64,000 bases of DNA from Halomonas getboli. Lineage in GTDB: Bacteria > Pseudomonadota > Gammaproteobacteria > Pseudomonadales > Halomonadaceae. The notes beneath the pieces are model-generated. The model saw nothing but the letters and a program-made list of their open reading frames with translations. It searched no databases and was not told where the DNA came from. Position 1 is the first letter of the stretch; each line of letters begins with the position of its first letter. The position numbers and the translations under genes were made by a program. The DNA lies in the NCBI RefSeq assembly GCF_023094245.1, contig NZ_JALMEW010000001.1:186001-250000 (forward strand), read 5' to 3'. Positions 1-8,476 of the stretch are shown here, one piece after another.

Positions 1-97
1 GGGCGTGCAGGATCGGCAGTAGGGCGCCGGGCTTGTGCTTCAGGGCGTCGATCTCGGCCTGGACCGCCTGGGGCGTCCACTCTCGGGAATCGTTCAT
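1..97 (-). CDS. fdsG: NAD-dependent formate dehydrogenase gamma subunit, 5' end only
   Basis: Only the first 32 codons are inside the window; the gene runs off the left edge. The start ATG (complement of 95-97) follows a GGGGG stretch that can act as ribosome binding site. The peptide ends in GALLPILHA, the typical N-terminal motif of the NuoE/FdsG family of 2Fe-2S thioredoxin-like subunits, which pass electrons from formate oxidation to NAD. FdsG is favoured over NuoE because of the divergent ModE/LysR-like regulator next door, an arrangement known for fds operons; nuoE would normally sit inside a nuo operon. Family call good, exact subunit less certain. Confidence 0.65.
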   Translation of the reverse strand, partial: MNDSREWTPQAVQAEIDALKHKPGALLPILHA

Positions 98-227
98 CGA
101 ATCCCCCCGGTTGTTGTTGGCTGGCATCTTATAGGCACGACTGTTCATATTCATCGGGGCGCGTGCATCACGGTCGCAGTAACGCTAGCATCGGTGTTTC
201 GGCGGCAAAATATGAAACTTGCTTCAC
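98..227. promoter_or_regulatory. Divergent promoter region between fdsG and the ModE-like regulator
   Basis: These 130 bases separate two divergent starts and must hold both promoters. The heptamer ATGAAAC occurs at 212-218 and again at 228-234, overlapping the regulator start, and a GTTTC near 197 forms an inverted partner. These could be regulator contacts, but the pattern is short and could be chance. No clear -35/-10 pair was identified. Confidence 0.35.
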
Positions 228-1289
228 ATGAAACGAATCCGCATCACGCCGGCCTGGCACTTCAGCGATGAGGCCGGCAATCAGCTCGATCCCAAGCTGT
301 TCGCGCTGCTCGAGGCGGTGCATCGCCACGGCAAGCTGACCCGGGCCGCCGAGGACGTCGGCGTCTCCTATCGCCATGCCTGGAACCTGCTCAACAAGTG
401 GGGCGAGTTCTTCGGCATCGGCCTGGTCGATCTCGAGCGCGGCCGGGGAGCACGGCTGTCGGCCCTGGGCGAGAAGCTGCTGTGGGCCGAACAGCGTGTG
501 ATCGCCCGGCTGGGGCCGCAGCTGGAGAGCCTGGGCTCGGAGCTCAACCTGGCGATCCAGCAGACCCTGGAGGGCGTCAAGCCGGTGCTGCGGCTCTACG
601 CCACCCATGGCTACGCCATCGAGCGGCTGCCGACCTATCTCGATGAGCTGCGCCTCGATCTCCAATATTGTAGTTCCCGTGAGGCCCTCTCGGCGCTGCA
701 CCGTGGCGCCTGCGACCTGGCCGGTTTCCACCTGCCCCACGGCGAGGTCGGCCGTCGCGTGAGCCGGGGGTATCGTGACCTGCTCAAGCCGCGCAGCTAT
801 CGAGTCATCCGTTTCATCACTCGGCGGCAGGGACTGATGGTGGCGGCAGGCAATCCGCTGGGTATCGAGGGGCTGAGTGATCTGGCCACGGGCGAGGCCC
901 GTTTCATCAATCGCCAGGCCGGCTCGGGGACCCGGGCGCTGCTGGATGGCCTGCTGGCCGAGGCCGGGCTGTCGAGGCGGCGCCTGCGCGGCTATGCACT
1001 GGAGGAGTACACCCATTCGGCGGTGGCGGCCTACGTCGCCGCCGGCATGGCGGACGCCGGCTTCGGCGTCGAGGCGGCGGCGCGGCGCTTCGGGCTCGAG
1101 TTCGTGCCGCTGGCGCGGGAGGACTACCTGCTGGTGTGCCATCGCCGCAGCCTGGCCGAGCCCAAGCTCGAGGCGCTGCGTCGGGTGCTGGCCAGCGAGG
1201 CCTTCCGGTCGGAGGTGGCCGCGCTGCCGGGCTATGCGCCGGATCGCTGCGGCGAGGTGGAGGGCGTGGAGGCCCTGTGGCCGGAATGA
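228..1289 (+). CDS. ModE/LysR-like HTH regulator with periplasmic-binding-protein-like domain (FdsR-like)
   Basis: Predicted DNA-binding regulator of 353 residues. The first ~100 residues carry a winged helix of the ModE/LysR type (LTRAAEDVGVSYRHAWNLL is the recognition-helix area, about residues 34-55). The remainder resembles the PBP-like ligand domain found behind such HTHs (motif GSGTRALLD near residue 230). An ATG at 228 is chosen over the TTG three codons upstream. It is divergent from a formate dehydrogenase subunit gene, so it probably controls formate oxidation in response to formate or molybdate. FdsR of Cupriavidus necator is a described regulator of this kind. The ligand is unknown; the assignment rests on domain type and position. 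Confidence 0.75.
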   Translation: MKRIRITPAWHFSDEAGNQLDPKLFALLEAVHRHGKLTRAAEDVGVSYRHAWNLLNKWGEFFGIGLVDLERGRGARLSALGEKLLWAEQRVIARLGPQLESLGSELNLAIQQTLEGVKPVLRLYATHGYAIERLPTYLDELRLDLQYCSSREALSALHRGACDLAGFHLPHGEVGRRVSRGYRDLLKPRSYRVIRFITRRQGLMVAAGNPLGIEGLSDLATGEARFINRQAGSGTRALLDGLLAEAGLSRRRLRGYALEEYTHSAVAAYVAAGMADAGFGVEAAARRFGLEFVPLAREDYLLVCHRRSLAEPKLEALRRVLASEAFRSEVAALPGYAPDRCGEVEGVEALWPE

Positions 1290-1294
1290 CACTT

Positions 1295-1320
1295 GGCGCG
1301 GCGCCGAGAGGCGCCGCGCC
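1295..1320. terminator. Perfect 11-bp GC-rich hairpin between convergent genes
   Basis: GGCGCGGCGCC (1295-1305), loop GAGA, then its exact complement (1310-1320). It lies just after the regulator stop codon and before the convergent nhaC stop. No T-tract follows on either strand, so it may stop transcription weakly or only stabilise 3' ends. Confidence 0.5.
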
Positions 1321-1347
1321 GGGGGGGAGGTCACGCAGAGGCGAGAC

Positions 1348-2838
1348 TCAGGTCATGGCGAAGCCCAGTGCCAGGAAGCCGGCGGCGGTGACCAGGGCGC
1401 CGATCAGCGCGTAGGGGAACTGGGTCAGGCCGTGCTGCATCGGCAGGCAGCCGCTGCCCTGGGAGGACAGCACCGAGGAGTCGGAGAAGAAGCAGGCGTG
1501 GCTGCCGAAGCTCGAGGCCGAGAGCAGGGCGCCGACCATCAGCGGCATCGGCGCGCCCATGTGCTGGGCCATCGGCACCACGATCGGGATCGAGATCACG
1601 AACACGCCCCAGGACGAGCCGGTAGCGAACACCACCACGGCCATGGAGACGAACACCAGGGCGGGCAGCAGTGCCGGCGTCAGATAGGGGGCCAGGGCGT
1701 CGATCATGAATTGGGTCATGCCGAGCTGATCGTTGACCTCGCGCAGCACGAAGCCCACCGCGACGATGGCCAGCGGCAGCATCATGGTGCGGAAGCCGTC
1801 CATGATGCCGTCCATCAGGCTGGCGAAGGTGGCCAGACGCTGGACGAGGTAGAGCACCAGGGTGAACAGGGTGGCGACCATCACGCCCTTGAGCAGGTCG
1901 ATCTCGAAGTAGGCGCTGGCGCCGATCAGCACCGCCATGGGCGCCAGGAAGTTGAACACGCCGCGCCAGGGCGACTGGCTCGGCGCCGCCGTGTCCAGCG
2001 GCTCGTCCGGGGCGCCGTCGGGGATCGGCTGGCCGGCCCGGGCGCGGGCCTCGGCGGCCTTCATCGGGCCGATATCGGGCAGCTTGCCGGTGGCCACCAG
2101 CACCACCAGCCCCATGGCGACCCAGCCGTAGAGCATGAACGGGATCGAGGCGATATAGAGGCCCATGCCGGGGCCCTCGGTGGCGCCGTTGGTCTCCAGC
2201 AGTTCGGCGAAATACACCGCCCAGGTGGAGACGGGCACCAGGATGCAGATCGGCGCCGCGGTGGAGTCGACGATGTAGGCCAGCTTCTCGCGCGAGACGC
2301 CGAAGCGATCGGTGAGGCGCTTCATGGCCGCGGAGGTGGCCAGGGCGTTGAGGTAGTCGTCGATGAAGATCAGCACGCCCAGCAGCGCGGTGCTGAGCAG
2401 CGACTGGCGGCGGGTCTTGACCAGCTTGGTCATGAAGTGGCTGAAGCTCAGGGTGCAGCCGGACTTCTCGAGCATGGCGATGAAGCCGCCCATCAGGCCG
2501 CAGACCAGGATCAGCCAGCCGATGGTCTCGTTGGTCATCACCGATAGCGAGATGTCGGCCAGCTCGCCGACGAAGTCTTGCGGCTGAAGCATGATCAGGC
2601 CCGACAGGGCGCCGATGGCCAGCGCCTCGAGGGTGCGATGGGTGGCGATGGCGACGACCAGCACGATCAGCGATGGCACCAGGCTGGCCCAGCCGTAGTC
2701 GTTGCCGGGGTCGTGGGTCAGCGTCAGGCCGGCGACCGTGCCCAGCACGGCGAGCACCAGCAGCAGGGTGCGGCCGCTGCCGTCGCGGGCGGGCAGCGAG
2801 GGCGAGAAGGGATGTGGCGAGGGCTGGGAAGCGCTCAT
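1348..2838 (-). CDS. NhaC-family Na+/H+ antiporter-like transporter
   Basis: Integral membrane protein of 496 residues with repeated hydrophobic helices, the conserved IFIDDYLNAL segment and a late SSFGSHACFFSDSS segment typical of the NhaC antiporter family. A start at 2838 is chosen because GGAGG lies seven bases upstream; an ATG at 2850 is in frame but has no better site. It lies 146 bases downstream of puuA on the same strand, so it is probably co-expressed with polyamine breakdown genes. NhaC-family members exchange sodium, protons or organic substrates such as malate/lactate. Here the substrate is open: sodium/proton exchange, or uptake of putrescine or a related amine. Family call strong, substrate not. 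Confidence 0.85.
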   Translation of the reverse strand: MSASQPSPHPFSPSLPARDGSGRTLLLVLAVLGTVAGLTLTHDPGNDYGWASLVPSLIVLVVAIATHRTLEALAIGALSGLIMLQPQDFVGELADISLSVMTNETIGWLILVCGLMGGFIAMLEKSGCTLSFSHFMTKLVKTRRQSLLSTALLGVLIFIDDYLNALATSAAMKRLTDRFGVSREKLAYIVDSTAAPICILVPVSTWAVYFAELLETNGATEGPGMGLYIASIPFMLYGWVAMGLVVLVATGKLPDIGPMKAAEARARAGQPIPDGAPDEPLDTAAPSQSPWRGVFNFLAPMAVLIGASAYFEIDLLKGVMVATLFTLVLYLVQRLATFASLMDGIMDGFRTMMLPLAIVAVGFVLREVNDQLGMTQFMIDALAPYLTPALLPALVFVSMAVVVFATGSSWGVFVISIPIVVPMAQHMGAPMPLMVGALLSASSFGSHACFFSDSSVLSSQGSGCLPMQHGLTQFPYALIGALVTAAGFLALGFAMT

Positions 2839-2984
2839 GACGACCTCCATCTTGTGGTGTTGTGAGGTTCGGGCCGCGTCGGGCCCGGGGTCGTTGTCAT
2901 CGTGGGTGGCGCGACGGGCATCGCGTCCCGGCGGAAGGCCGAATCGTCCGCGGTAGAGGTGTGCGTGGGCGGCGTCGGCGTGGC

Positions 2985-4361
2985 TCAGACGTGGCGCAGG
3001 TACCAGTCGTATTCCAGCTTGCTGACCGCCTGCATGGCCTGGTCGCGTTCGGCGCGGCGGTTGGCGAGGAAGACGCGCAGGAATTCCGGGCCCAGGGCCT
3101 CGGTGAGCGCGTCGCTTTCCTCGAGCAGATCCAGCGCCTGGCTCCAGCTGTTGGTCAGGCTGGGCGCAACCTGGTCGTAGGCGTTGCCGGTGATGGCCGG
3201 CGGCGGGGTCAGTCGCTGCTGCAGGCCGTGGTCGATGGCGGCCAGCAGCGTCGCCACCAGCAGGTAGGGATTGACGTCGGCGCCGGCGACACGATGCTCG
3301 AGGCGCCGCGCGGCGTTGGGGCCGGAGGGGATGCGCACGGCCACCGAGCGGTTGTCGAAGCCCCAGGTCGGCGCCATGGGCACGTAGAGCCCCGGCTGGA
3401 AGCGGCGGAAGGAGTTGAGGTTGGGCGCGAACAGCGCCATGGAAGCCGGCATCATCGCCAGCAGCCCCGCGACCGCCTGCTTGAGCGCCGGGGTGCCGAG
3501 CGGGTCGCCGTCCTCGGCAGCGAAGACGTTGCGTCCGTCGTCGTCGAGCAGGCTGATGTGCACATGGGTGCCGTTGCCGGCCTCCTGGCCGTAGGGCTTG
3601 GCCATGAAGGTGGCCTCGAAGCCGTGCTGCAGGGCGACGCCCTTGATCAAGCGCTTGAGCAGCACCGCGCTGTCGCAGGCCGCCAGGGCGTCGTCGCAGT
3701 GGATCAGGTTGATCTCGAACTGACCCGGGGCGCATTCCTTGAGCGCGGTATCCAGCGGCAGGGCCTGGGCCTCGGCCGCGGCGTGCACGTCCTCGAGGAA
3801 GTCCGCGTATTCGTCGAGCTCGCTGATCGAGTAGAGCTGGCTGTGGCTGGCGCGCTCGCCGGTGGCCGGCGAGCAGGGCGGCTGGATCATGCCCAGCTCG
3901 TTGCGGGCGCGATCCACCAGGTAGAACTCCATTTCCACCGCCACCACCGGGGTGAGGCCGCTGCCGCGCAGTCGGCCGAGCACGCCGGCGAGCAGCTGGC
4001 GCGGATCGACGGGATAGGGGCCGCCGTGACCGTCTTCCATGGTCATCAGCACCTGGGCCTGGCGGCCGTCGCGCAGCCAGGGCGTGGACATCAGGGTGCC
4101 CGGCACGGGGCGGCAGACACGGTCGCCGTCGCCGGTTTCCAGGCCCAGCCCGGTGGCTTCCACGGTATTGCCGAGGATGTCCAGGGCGAACACCGAGGCC
4201 GGCAGGTTGATGCCGTGCTCGAAGGCCTTTTCCAGATTGCCGCGGGGGATGCGCTTGCCGCGCATCACGCCGTTGAGGTCGCTGATCAGCAGGTCGATGC
4301 TGGCGATGTCGGGGTGACGGGCCAGGAAATCACGGGCTTCGTCGACGGGGTGAGAGGGCAT
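2985..4361 (-). CDS. puuA: Gamma-glutamylputrescine synthetase (glutamine synthetase family)
   Basis: Protein of 458 residues with the glutamine synthetase fold. It has a beta-grasp N-terminus (SIDLLISDLNGVMRGKRI), the metal-binding VEMEFYL segment, GNGTHVHISL and the nucleotide/glutamate segment NSFRRFQPG. The reaction is ATP-dependent coupling of glutamate to putrescine, the first step of the Puu pathway in the cytoplasm. PuuA fits better than GlnA because of the length, the divergent puuD, and the nearby aminotransferase, aldehyde dehydrogenase and puuR. A related gamma-glutamylpolyamine synthetase with another amine substrate remains possible. It is transcribed away from puuD and followed by the NhaC-type transporter. 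Confidence 0.88.
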   Translation of the reverse strand: MPSHPVDEARDFLARHPDIASIDLLISDLNGVMRGKRIPRGNLEKAFEHGINLPASVFALDILGNTVEATGLGLETGDGDRVCRPVPGTLMSTPWLRDGRQAQVLMTMEDGHGGPYPVDPRQLLAGVLGRLRGSGLTPVVAVEMEFYLVDRARNELGMIQPPCSPATGERASHSQLYSISELDEYADFLEDVHAAAEAQALPLDTALKECAPGQFEINLIHCDDALAACDSAVLLKRLIKGVALQHGFEATFMAKPYGQEAGNGTHVHISLLDDDGRNVFAAEDGDPLGTPALKQAVAGLLAMMPASMALFAPNLNSFRRFQPGLYVPMAPTWGFDNRSVAVRIPSGPNAARRLEHRVAGADVNPYLLVATLLAAIDHGLQQRLTPPPAITGNAYDQVAPSLTNSWSQALDLLEESDALTEALGPEFLRVFLANRRAERDQAMQAVSKLEYDWYLRHV

Positions 4362-4620
4362 GATGACACCTGTTTCCTTCGGACGTTGGCATGGTCGTCA
4401 TCATTGGTGGTGTTAGTGTTTGTTGTCAAATCTTTTACGAATTTGTCGGGATGGGATGTGGCAGATGATGGCAATTTCATGGGGTAAAAATATTTAAAAT
4501 CAATAATTTATTGTTGTTTTTTCGGATGGATTCCTTGGTATGGGTTGGCAAGATTAATCAACCGAGATATGTTGAGCAAACCATAACAACTTTCTGTCAT
4601 GTCGTTTCGAGGAGGCTGCC
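4362..4620. promoter_or_regulatory. AT-rich divergent control region of puuA and puuD
   Basis: This 259-base divergent gap is strikingly AT-rich (especially 4480-4600) against GC-rich surroundings. It contains AAAATAT at 4487-4493, the same seven bases that open the E. coli PuuR site as I recall it (AAAATATAATGAACA); the rest of that site does not match well. PuuR is encoded nearby, so it is the likely repressor here. A good sigma-70 promoter for puuD lies at 4545-4573. Confidence 0.55.
4545..4573 (+). promoter_or_regulatory. Predicted sigma-70 promoter of the puuD operon
   Basis: A -35 TTGGCA (4545-4550) and a -10 TATGTT (4568-4573) are separated by exactly 17 bases. This places transcription start near 4580, about 40 bases before puuD. 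Confidence 0.55.
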
Positions 4621-5394
4621 ATGCAGAGCCGACCCCTGGTGGGGGTGATCGCCTGTCGCCGCGAGGTGGAGGGGCATCCCGCCCACATGGTCACCGACAA
4701 GTACCTGAGCGCCCTGCGGGAGTACGGCCTCGAGCCGGTCGTCCTGCCGGTGTGGGAGGATCTCGACGCGGCCGGGGTGACACCGCTGCTGGCGCGCCTG
4801 GACGGCCTGGTGCTGACCGGCAGCTACACCAACGTCGAGCCGGCCCGCTACGGCGCCGAGCGGGCTCCCGAGAACACGCGCGACGATCGCCACCGCGATG
4901 CTGCCGCCATGGCCTGGGTACCGGCGGCACTGGATCTTGGCCTGCCGCTGCTGGGCATCTGCCGTGGCTTCCAGGAGCTCAATGTGGCCTTTGGCGGCAG
5001 CCTCCACCAGGCGGTGCAGAGCGTGCCCGGCATGTTTGACCATCGCGAGCCGGCCGGCGACCGGGCGGCGCAGTACGCCCCGGCGCACGAGCTGTCGATC
5101 CTGCCCGGCGGGCGCCTGGCGGCGCTGCACCCCGAGACCGTGTCGCGGGTCAATTCCCTGCATCAGCAGGGCGTCGATCGCCTCGGCGAGGGCCTGACCG
5201 CCGAGGCCCGGGCGCCGGACGGCCTGGTCGAGGCCATCTCGGTGACCGACGCGCCGGGCTTCACCCTGGCCGTGCAGTGGCATCCCGAATGGCAGCCGCG
5301 CGAGCATCCACTCTACGACGCCATCTTCCGCGGTTTCGCCGCGGCCTGCCGCGACCATGCGCGCGTCGGCGCCTCTAACGCGACCCCGGCCTGA
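4621..5394 (+). CDS. puuD: Gamma-glutamyl-gamma-aminobutyrate hydrolase
   Basis: Class I glutamine-amidotransferase-like hydrolase of 257 residues that releases GABA and glutamate from gamma-glutamyl-GABA, the last Puu step. The nucleophile is C114 in LLGICRGFQE, and the QWHPEW motif near residue 220 supplies the catalytic histidine. The start is well supported by GAGGAGG six bases upstream. It is the first gene of the plus-strand operon puuD-spuC-puuC and is divergent from puuA. Length matches the family. Confidence 0.9.
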   Translation: MQSRPLVGVIACRREVEGHPAHMVTDKYLSALREYGLEPVVLPVWEDLDAAGVTPLLARLDGLVLTGSYTNVEPARYGAERAPENTRDDRHRDAAAMAWVPAALDLGLPLLGICRGFQELNVAFGGSLHQAVQSVPGMFDHREPAGDRAAQYAPAHELSILPGGRLAALHPETVSRVNSLHQQGVDRLGEGLTAEARAPDGLVEAISVTDAPGFTLAVQWHPEWQPREHPLYDAIFRGFAAACRDHARVGASNATPA

Positions 5395-5433
5395 TCGGCC
5401 CGAGCCGACTGGCGTTCTGACAGGAGACTCATC

Positions 5434-6828
5434 ATGCAGACATCGCAATATCAGGCCCGCGACCGCGCGCATCACCTGCATCCGTTCACCGATTTCAAGG
5501 CGCTGGGCGAGGAGGGCAGTCGTGTCGTCACCCACGCCGAGGGCGTCTATATCCATGACAGCGAGGGGCATCGCATTCTCGACGGCATGGCGGGGCTGTG
5601 GTGCGTGAACCTCGGCTACGGCCGTCGGGAACTGGTCGAGGCGGCGACGTCCCAGCTCGAGCAGCTGCCCTACTACAACACCTTCTTCAAGACGACCCAT
5701 CCGCCGGCGCTCGGCTTGGCCGAGAAGCTCTGTTCGCTGGCGCCGGCGCACATGAATCACGTCTTCTTCACCGGTTCCGGCTCCGAGGCCAACGACACCG
5801 TGCTGCGCATGGTGCGACGCTACTGGGCGCTCAAGGGCCGGCCCGGCAAGCGCTGGATCATCGGTCGCGAGAACGGCTACCACGGTTCCACCGTGGCCGG
5901 CATGAGCCTCGGCGGCATGGCGCCCATGCACGAGCAGGGTGGGCCCTGCGTGCCCGAGATCGCCCACGTCGCGCAGCCCTACTGGTTTGGTGAAGGGCGC
6001 GACCTGTCGCCGGAGGCCTTCGGTCGCCACTGCGCCGAGGCGCTGGAAGACAAGATTCTCGAGCTCGGCGAGGAGAACGTCGCCGCCTTCATCGCCGAGC
6101 CGGTGCAGGGCGCCGGCGGCGCCATCATGCCGCCGGACAGCTACTGGCCGGCGGTCAAGGCCGTGCTGGCGAAGTACGATATCCTGCTGGTCGCCGACGA
6201 GGTGATCTGCGGCTTCGGCCGTCTCGGCGAGTGGTTCGGCAGCCAGCACTTCGGCCTCGAGCCGGACCTGATGCCGATCGCCAAGGGGCTGTCCTCGGGC
6301 TATCTGCCGATCGGCGGCGTGCTGGTCGGCGACCGGGTGGCCGATACCCTGATCGACGAGGGCGGCGAGTTCTTCCACGGCTTCACCTACTCGGGACATC
6401 CCGCCTGTGCCGCCGTGGCGCTCAGGAACCTGGAGCTGCTCGAGGCCGAAGGCGTGGTGGAACGCGTGCGCGATGACGTCGGGCCCTACCTGGCCCGGCG
6501 CTGGGCCACGCTTGCCGAGCATCCCATCGTCGGCGAGGCGCGCTCGCTGGGCCTGATGGGCGCCCTGGAGCTGGTCGCCGACAAGGTCGCCGGCACCCGC
6601 TTCGACAAGTCGCTGGCCGCCGGCAACCTGTGCCGTGACCTGTGCTTCGAGGCCGGGCTGGTGATGCGCTCGGTAGGCGATACCATGATCATTTCGCCGC
6701 CCCTGGTGATCACCCGCGACGAGATCGACGAGCTGGTGCGCCTGGCGCGCCAGGCGCTCGACGAGACGGCTCGCCGCCTGGCCGAGCATGTGGTGACCGA
6801 CGCCCAACGAGAGGAGATTCGCGCATGA
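5434..6828 (+). CDS. spuC: Class III PLP aminotransferase, putrescine-pyruvate type (SpuC-like)
   Basis: Fold-type I class III aminotransferase of 464 residues. It has a GSGSEANDT cofactor-binding turn, the LLVADEVICGFGRLG segment, and the Schiff-base lysine in PIAKGLSSGY. It closely resembles SpuC, which moves the amino group of putrescine to pyruvate and gives 4-aminobutyraldehyde. It sits 39 bases after puuD and overlaps puuC by four bases, so these are one operon. A related role on gamma-glutamylputrescine, or an omega-amino acid:pyruvate aminotransferase, cannot be excluded from sequence. AGGAGA precedes the start. Confidence 0.85.
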   Translation: MQTSQYQARDRAHHLHPFTDFKALGEEGSRVVTHAEGVYIHDSEGHRILDGMAGLWCVNLGYGRRELVEAATSQLEQLPYYNTFFKTTHPPALGLAEKLCSLAPAHMNHVFFTGSGSEANDTVLRMVRRYWALKGRPGKRWIIGRENGYHGSTVAGMSLGGMAPMHEQGGPCVPEIAHVAQPYWFGEGRDLSPEAFGRHCAEALEDKILELGEENVAAFIAEPVQGAGGAIMPPDSYWPAVKAVLAKYDILLVADEVICGFGRLGEWFGSQHFGLEPDLMPIAKGLSSGYLPIGGVLVGDRVADTLIDEGGEFFHGFTYSGHPACAAVALRNLELLEAEGVVERVRDDVGPYLARRWATLAEHPIVGEARSLGLMGALELVADKVAGTRFDKSLAAGNLCRDLCFEAGLVMRSVGDTMIISPPLVITRDEIDELVRLARQALDETARRLAEHVVTDAQREEIRA

Positions 6829-8342
6829 GCGCCGACAATCAACCGACCACCCGCGCCGACTGGCAGGCGCTGGCCGCCTCGCTGGTCGAGCAAGGCCTCG
6901 AGACCCGCGCCTACGTCGACGACGCCTTCGTCGACGCCGCCGATGGCGCGACCCTGACCACGATCAATCCGGCCACCGGCGAGACGCTCGCCGAGGTGGC
7001 GAGCTGCGACGCCGCCGACGCCGAGGCGGCGGTGGCGGCCGCCCGCCGCGCCTTCGACGCCGGCGAGTGGTCGCGCCTGGCCCCGGCCGGCCGCAAGGCC
7101 GTGCTGCTGCGCCTGGCCGAGCTGATGGAGGCCCACCGGCACGAGCTGGCGCTGCTCGACACCCTGGACATGGGCAAGCCCGTTTCCAGCTCGCTGGGCG
7201 ACATGGCCGGCGCCATCGGCTGCCTGCGCCACCACGCCGAGTCGATCGACAAGCTCTACGGCGAGGTCGCGCCCACCGGCAACGATGCCCTGGGCCTGGT
7301 GCTGCGCGAGCCGCTGGGCGTGGTGGCCTCCATCGTGCCGTGGAACTTCCCGCTGATGATGACCGCCTGGAAGATCGCCCCGGCGCTGGCCGCCGGCAAC
7401 AGCGTGATCTTGAAGCCCTCGGAGAAGTCGCCGCTGTCGGCGCTGCGCCTGGCTAGCCTGGCCCGCGAGGCCGGCCTGCCGCGCGGCGTGTTCCAGGTGC
7501 TGCCGGGCTTCGGCCACACCGTGGGCAAGGCGCTGGCGCTGTCGATGGACGTCGACTGCCTGGCCTTCACCGGCTCCACCGGGGTCGGCAAGCAGCTGAT
7601 GCAGTACGCCGGCCAGTCGAACCTCAAGAAGGTGTTCCTGGAGTGTGGCGGCAAGAGCCCGAACCTGGTGTTCGCCGACTGCAAGGATCTCGACAGGGTC
7701 GCCGAGCACGCCGCCGGGGCGATCTTCCACAACCAGGGCGAGGTGTGCATCGCCGGCTCGCGCCTGCTGGTCGAGAATTCGATCCGCGAGGCCTTCGTCG
7801 ACAAGGTGCTGGCCGCCGCCGAGCGCATGCAGCCCGGCGACCCGCTGGACCCGGACAGTTTCATGGGCGCGATGGTCGATCAGGCCCAGCACGAGCGGGT
7901 GCTCGACTATATCCGCCGCGGCGTGGAGGAGGGCGCGACCCTGCGTGCCGGCGGCGAGGCCGCCGCGATCGAGGGCAAGGGGCTGTTTATTCCGCCGACG
8001 GTGTTCGACGGCGTCACCGAGGCCATGGCGATCGGCCGCGAGGAGATCTTCGGCCCGGTGCTGTCGGTGTTCGGCTTCGACAGCGAGGACGAGGCGGTGC
8101 GGCTGGCCAACGACAGCGACTACGGCCTGGCGGCCGGGCTGTGGAGCCAGGACATCGATCGCATCATGCGCGTCACGCGCAAGCTGCGCTCGGGGCAGGT
8201 GTTCGTCAACAACTGGGCGGACATGGACCAGACGGTGCCCTTCGGCGGCGTCAAGCAGTCAGGCAACGGCCGCGACAAGTCGCACCACTCGCTGGAGGAG
8301 TATTCCGATCTCAAGAGCGTATGGATGACGCTCGCGACGTGA
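6825..8342 (+). CDS. puuC: Gamma-glutamyl-gamma-aminobutyraldehyde / aminobutyraldehyde dehydrogenase
   Basis: NAD(P)-dependent aldehyde dehydrogenase of 505 residues. It shows the SIVPWNFPLMM cofactor segment, the glutamate motif LECGGKSPN, the catalytic cysteine in NQGEVCIAGSRLLVE, and EEIFGPVLSV. The start ATG overlaps the spuC stop (ATGA), preceded by GAGGAG. It should oxidise the aldehyde made by the upstream aminotransferase, giving GABA or gamma-glutamyl-GABA. It resembles PuuC/KauB broad-range enzymes, so indole-3-acetaldehyde or similar substrates are possible side activities. Confidence 0.88.
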   Translation: MSADNQPTTRADWQALAASLVEQGLETRAYVDDAFVDAADGATLTTINPATGETLAEVASCDAADAEAAVAAARRAFDAGEWSRLAPAGRKAVLLRLAELMEAHRHELALLDTLDMGKPVSSSLGDMAGAIGCLRHHAESIDKLYGEVAPTGNDALGLVLREPLGVVASIVPWNFPLMMTAWKIAPALAAGNSVILKPSEKSPLSALRLASLAREAGLPRGVFQVLPGFGHTVGKALALSMDVDCLAFTGSTGVGKQLMQYAGQSNLKKVFLECGGKSPNLVFADCKDLDRVAEHAAGAIFHNQGEVCIAGSRLLVENSIREAFVDKVLAAAERMQPGDPLDPDSFMGAMVDQAQHERVLDYIRRGVEEGATLRAGGEAAAIEGKGLFIPPTVFDGVTEAMAIGREEIFGPVLSVFGFDSEDEAVRLANDSDYGLAAGLWSQDIDRIMRVTRKLRSGQVFVNNWADMDQTVPFGGVKQSGNGRDKSHHSLEEYSDLKSVWMTLAT

Positions 8343-8401
8343 GGAGCGAGGTGTGAGGAGAAAGGCGTGAGGAGCGAGGAGTAAGGCGCGAGACGTGAAC
8401 C
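8339..8401 (+). repeat. Nine-unit degenerate heptamer array (GNGAGGN) starting at the puuC stop
   Basis: Reading in sevens from 8339 gives GTGAGGA, GCGAGGT, GTGAGGA, GAAAGGC, GTGAGGA, GCGAGGA, GTAAGGC, GCGAGAC, GTGAACC. The puuC stop TGA is part of the first unit. Related heptamers follow other stop codons at 25191, 25281 (minus strand), 35643 and 36088. Confidence 0.7.
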
Positions 8402-8422
8402 GAGCCGCTCCCGCGCGAGACG

Positions 8423-8458
8423 AAAAGGCCGGCCGCGGTTAACCGCGGCCGGCCTTTT
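8423..8458. terminator. Bidirectional intrinsic terminator
   Basis: A perfect 36-base palindrome: AAAA, a GC-rich stem centred on GGTTAACC, and TTTTT. It lies between the convergent puuC and tautomerase genes and has a U-tract in both directions. Confidence 0.9.
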
Positions 8459-8476
8459 TGGCGCGCCTGGGGTCGG

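Noticed and set aside
1348-3735. A 795-codon minus-strand frame
   Set aside because: Only the part from 2838 down is a real gene (NhaC family); the upstream part is a shadow of puuA in another frame.
4536-4552. A sigma-54-like TTGG...GGCA before puuD
   Set aside because: GG to GC spacing is nine rather than ten; a good sigma-70 promoter overlaps it.
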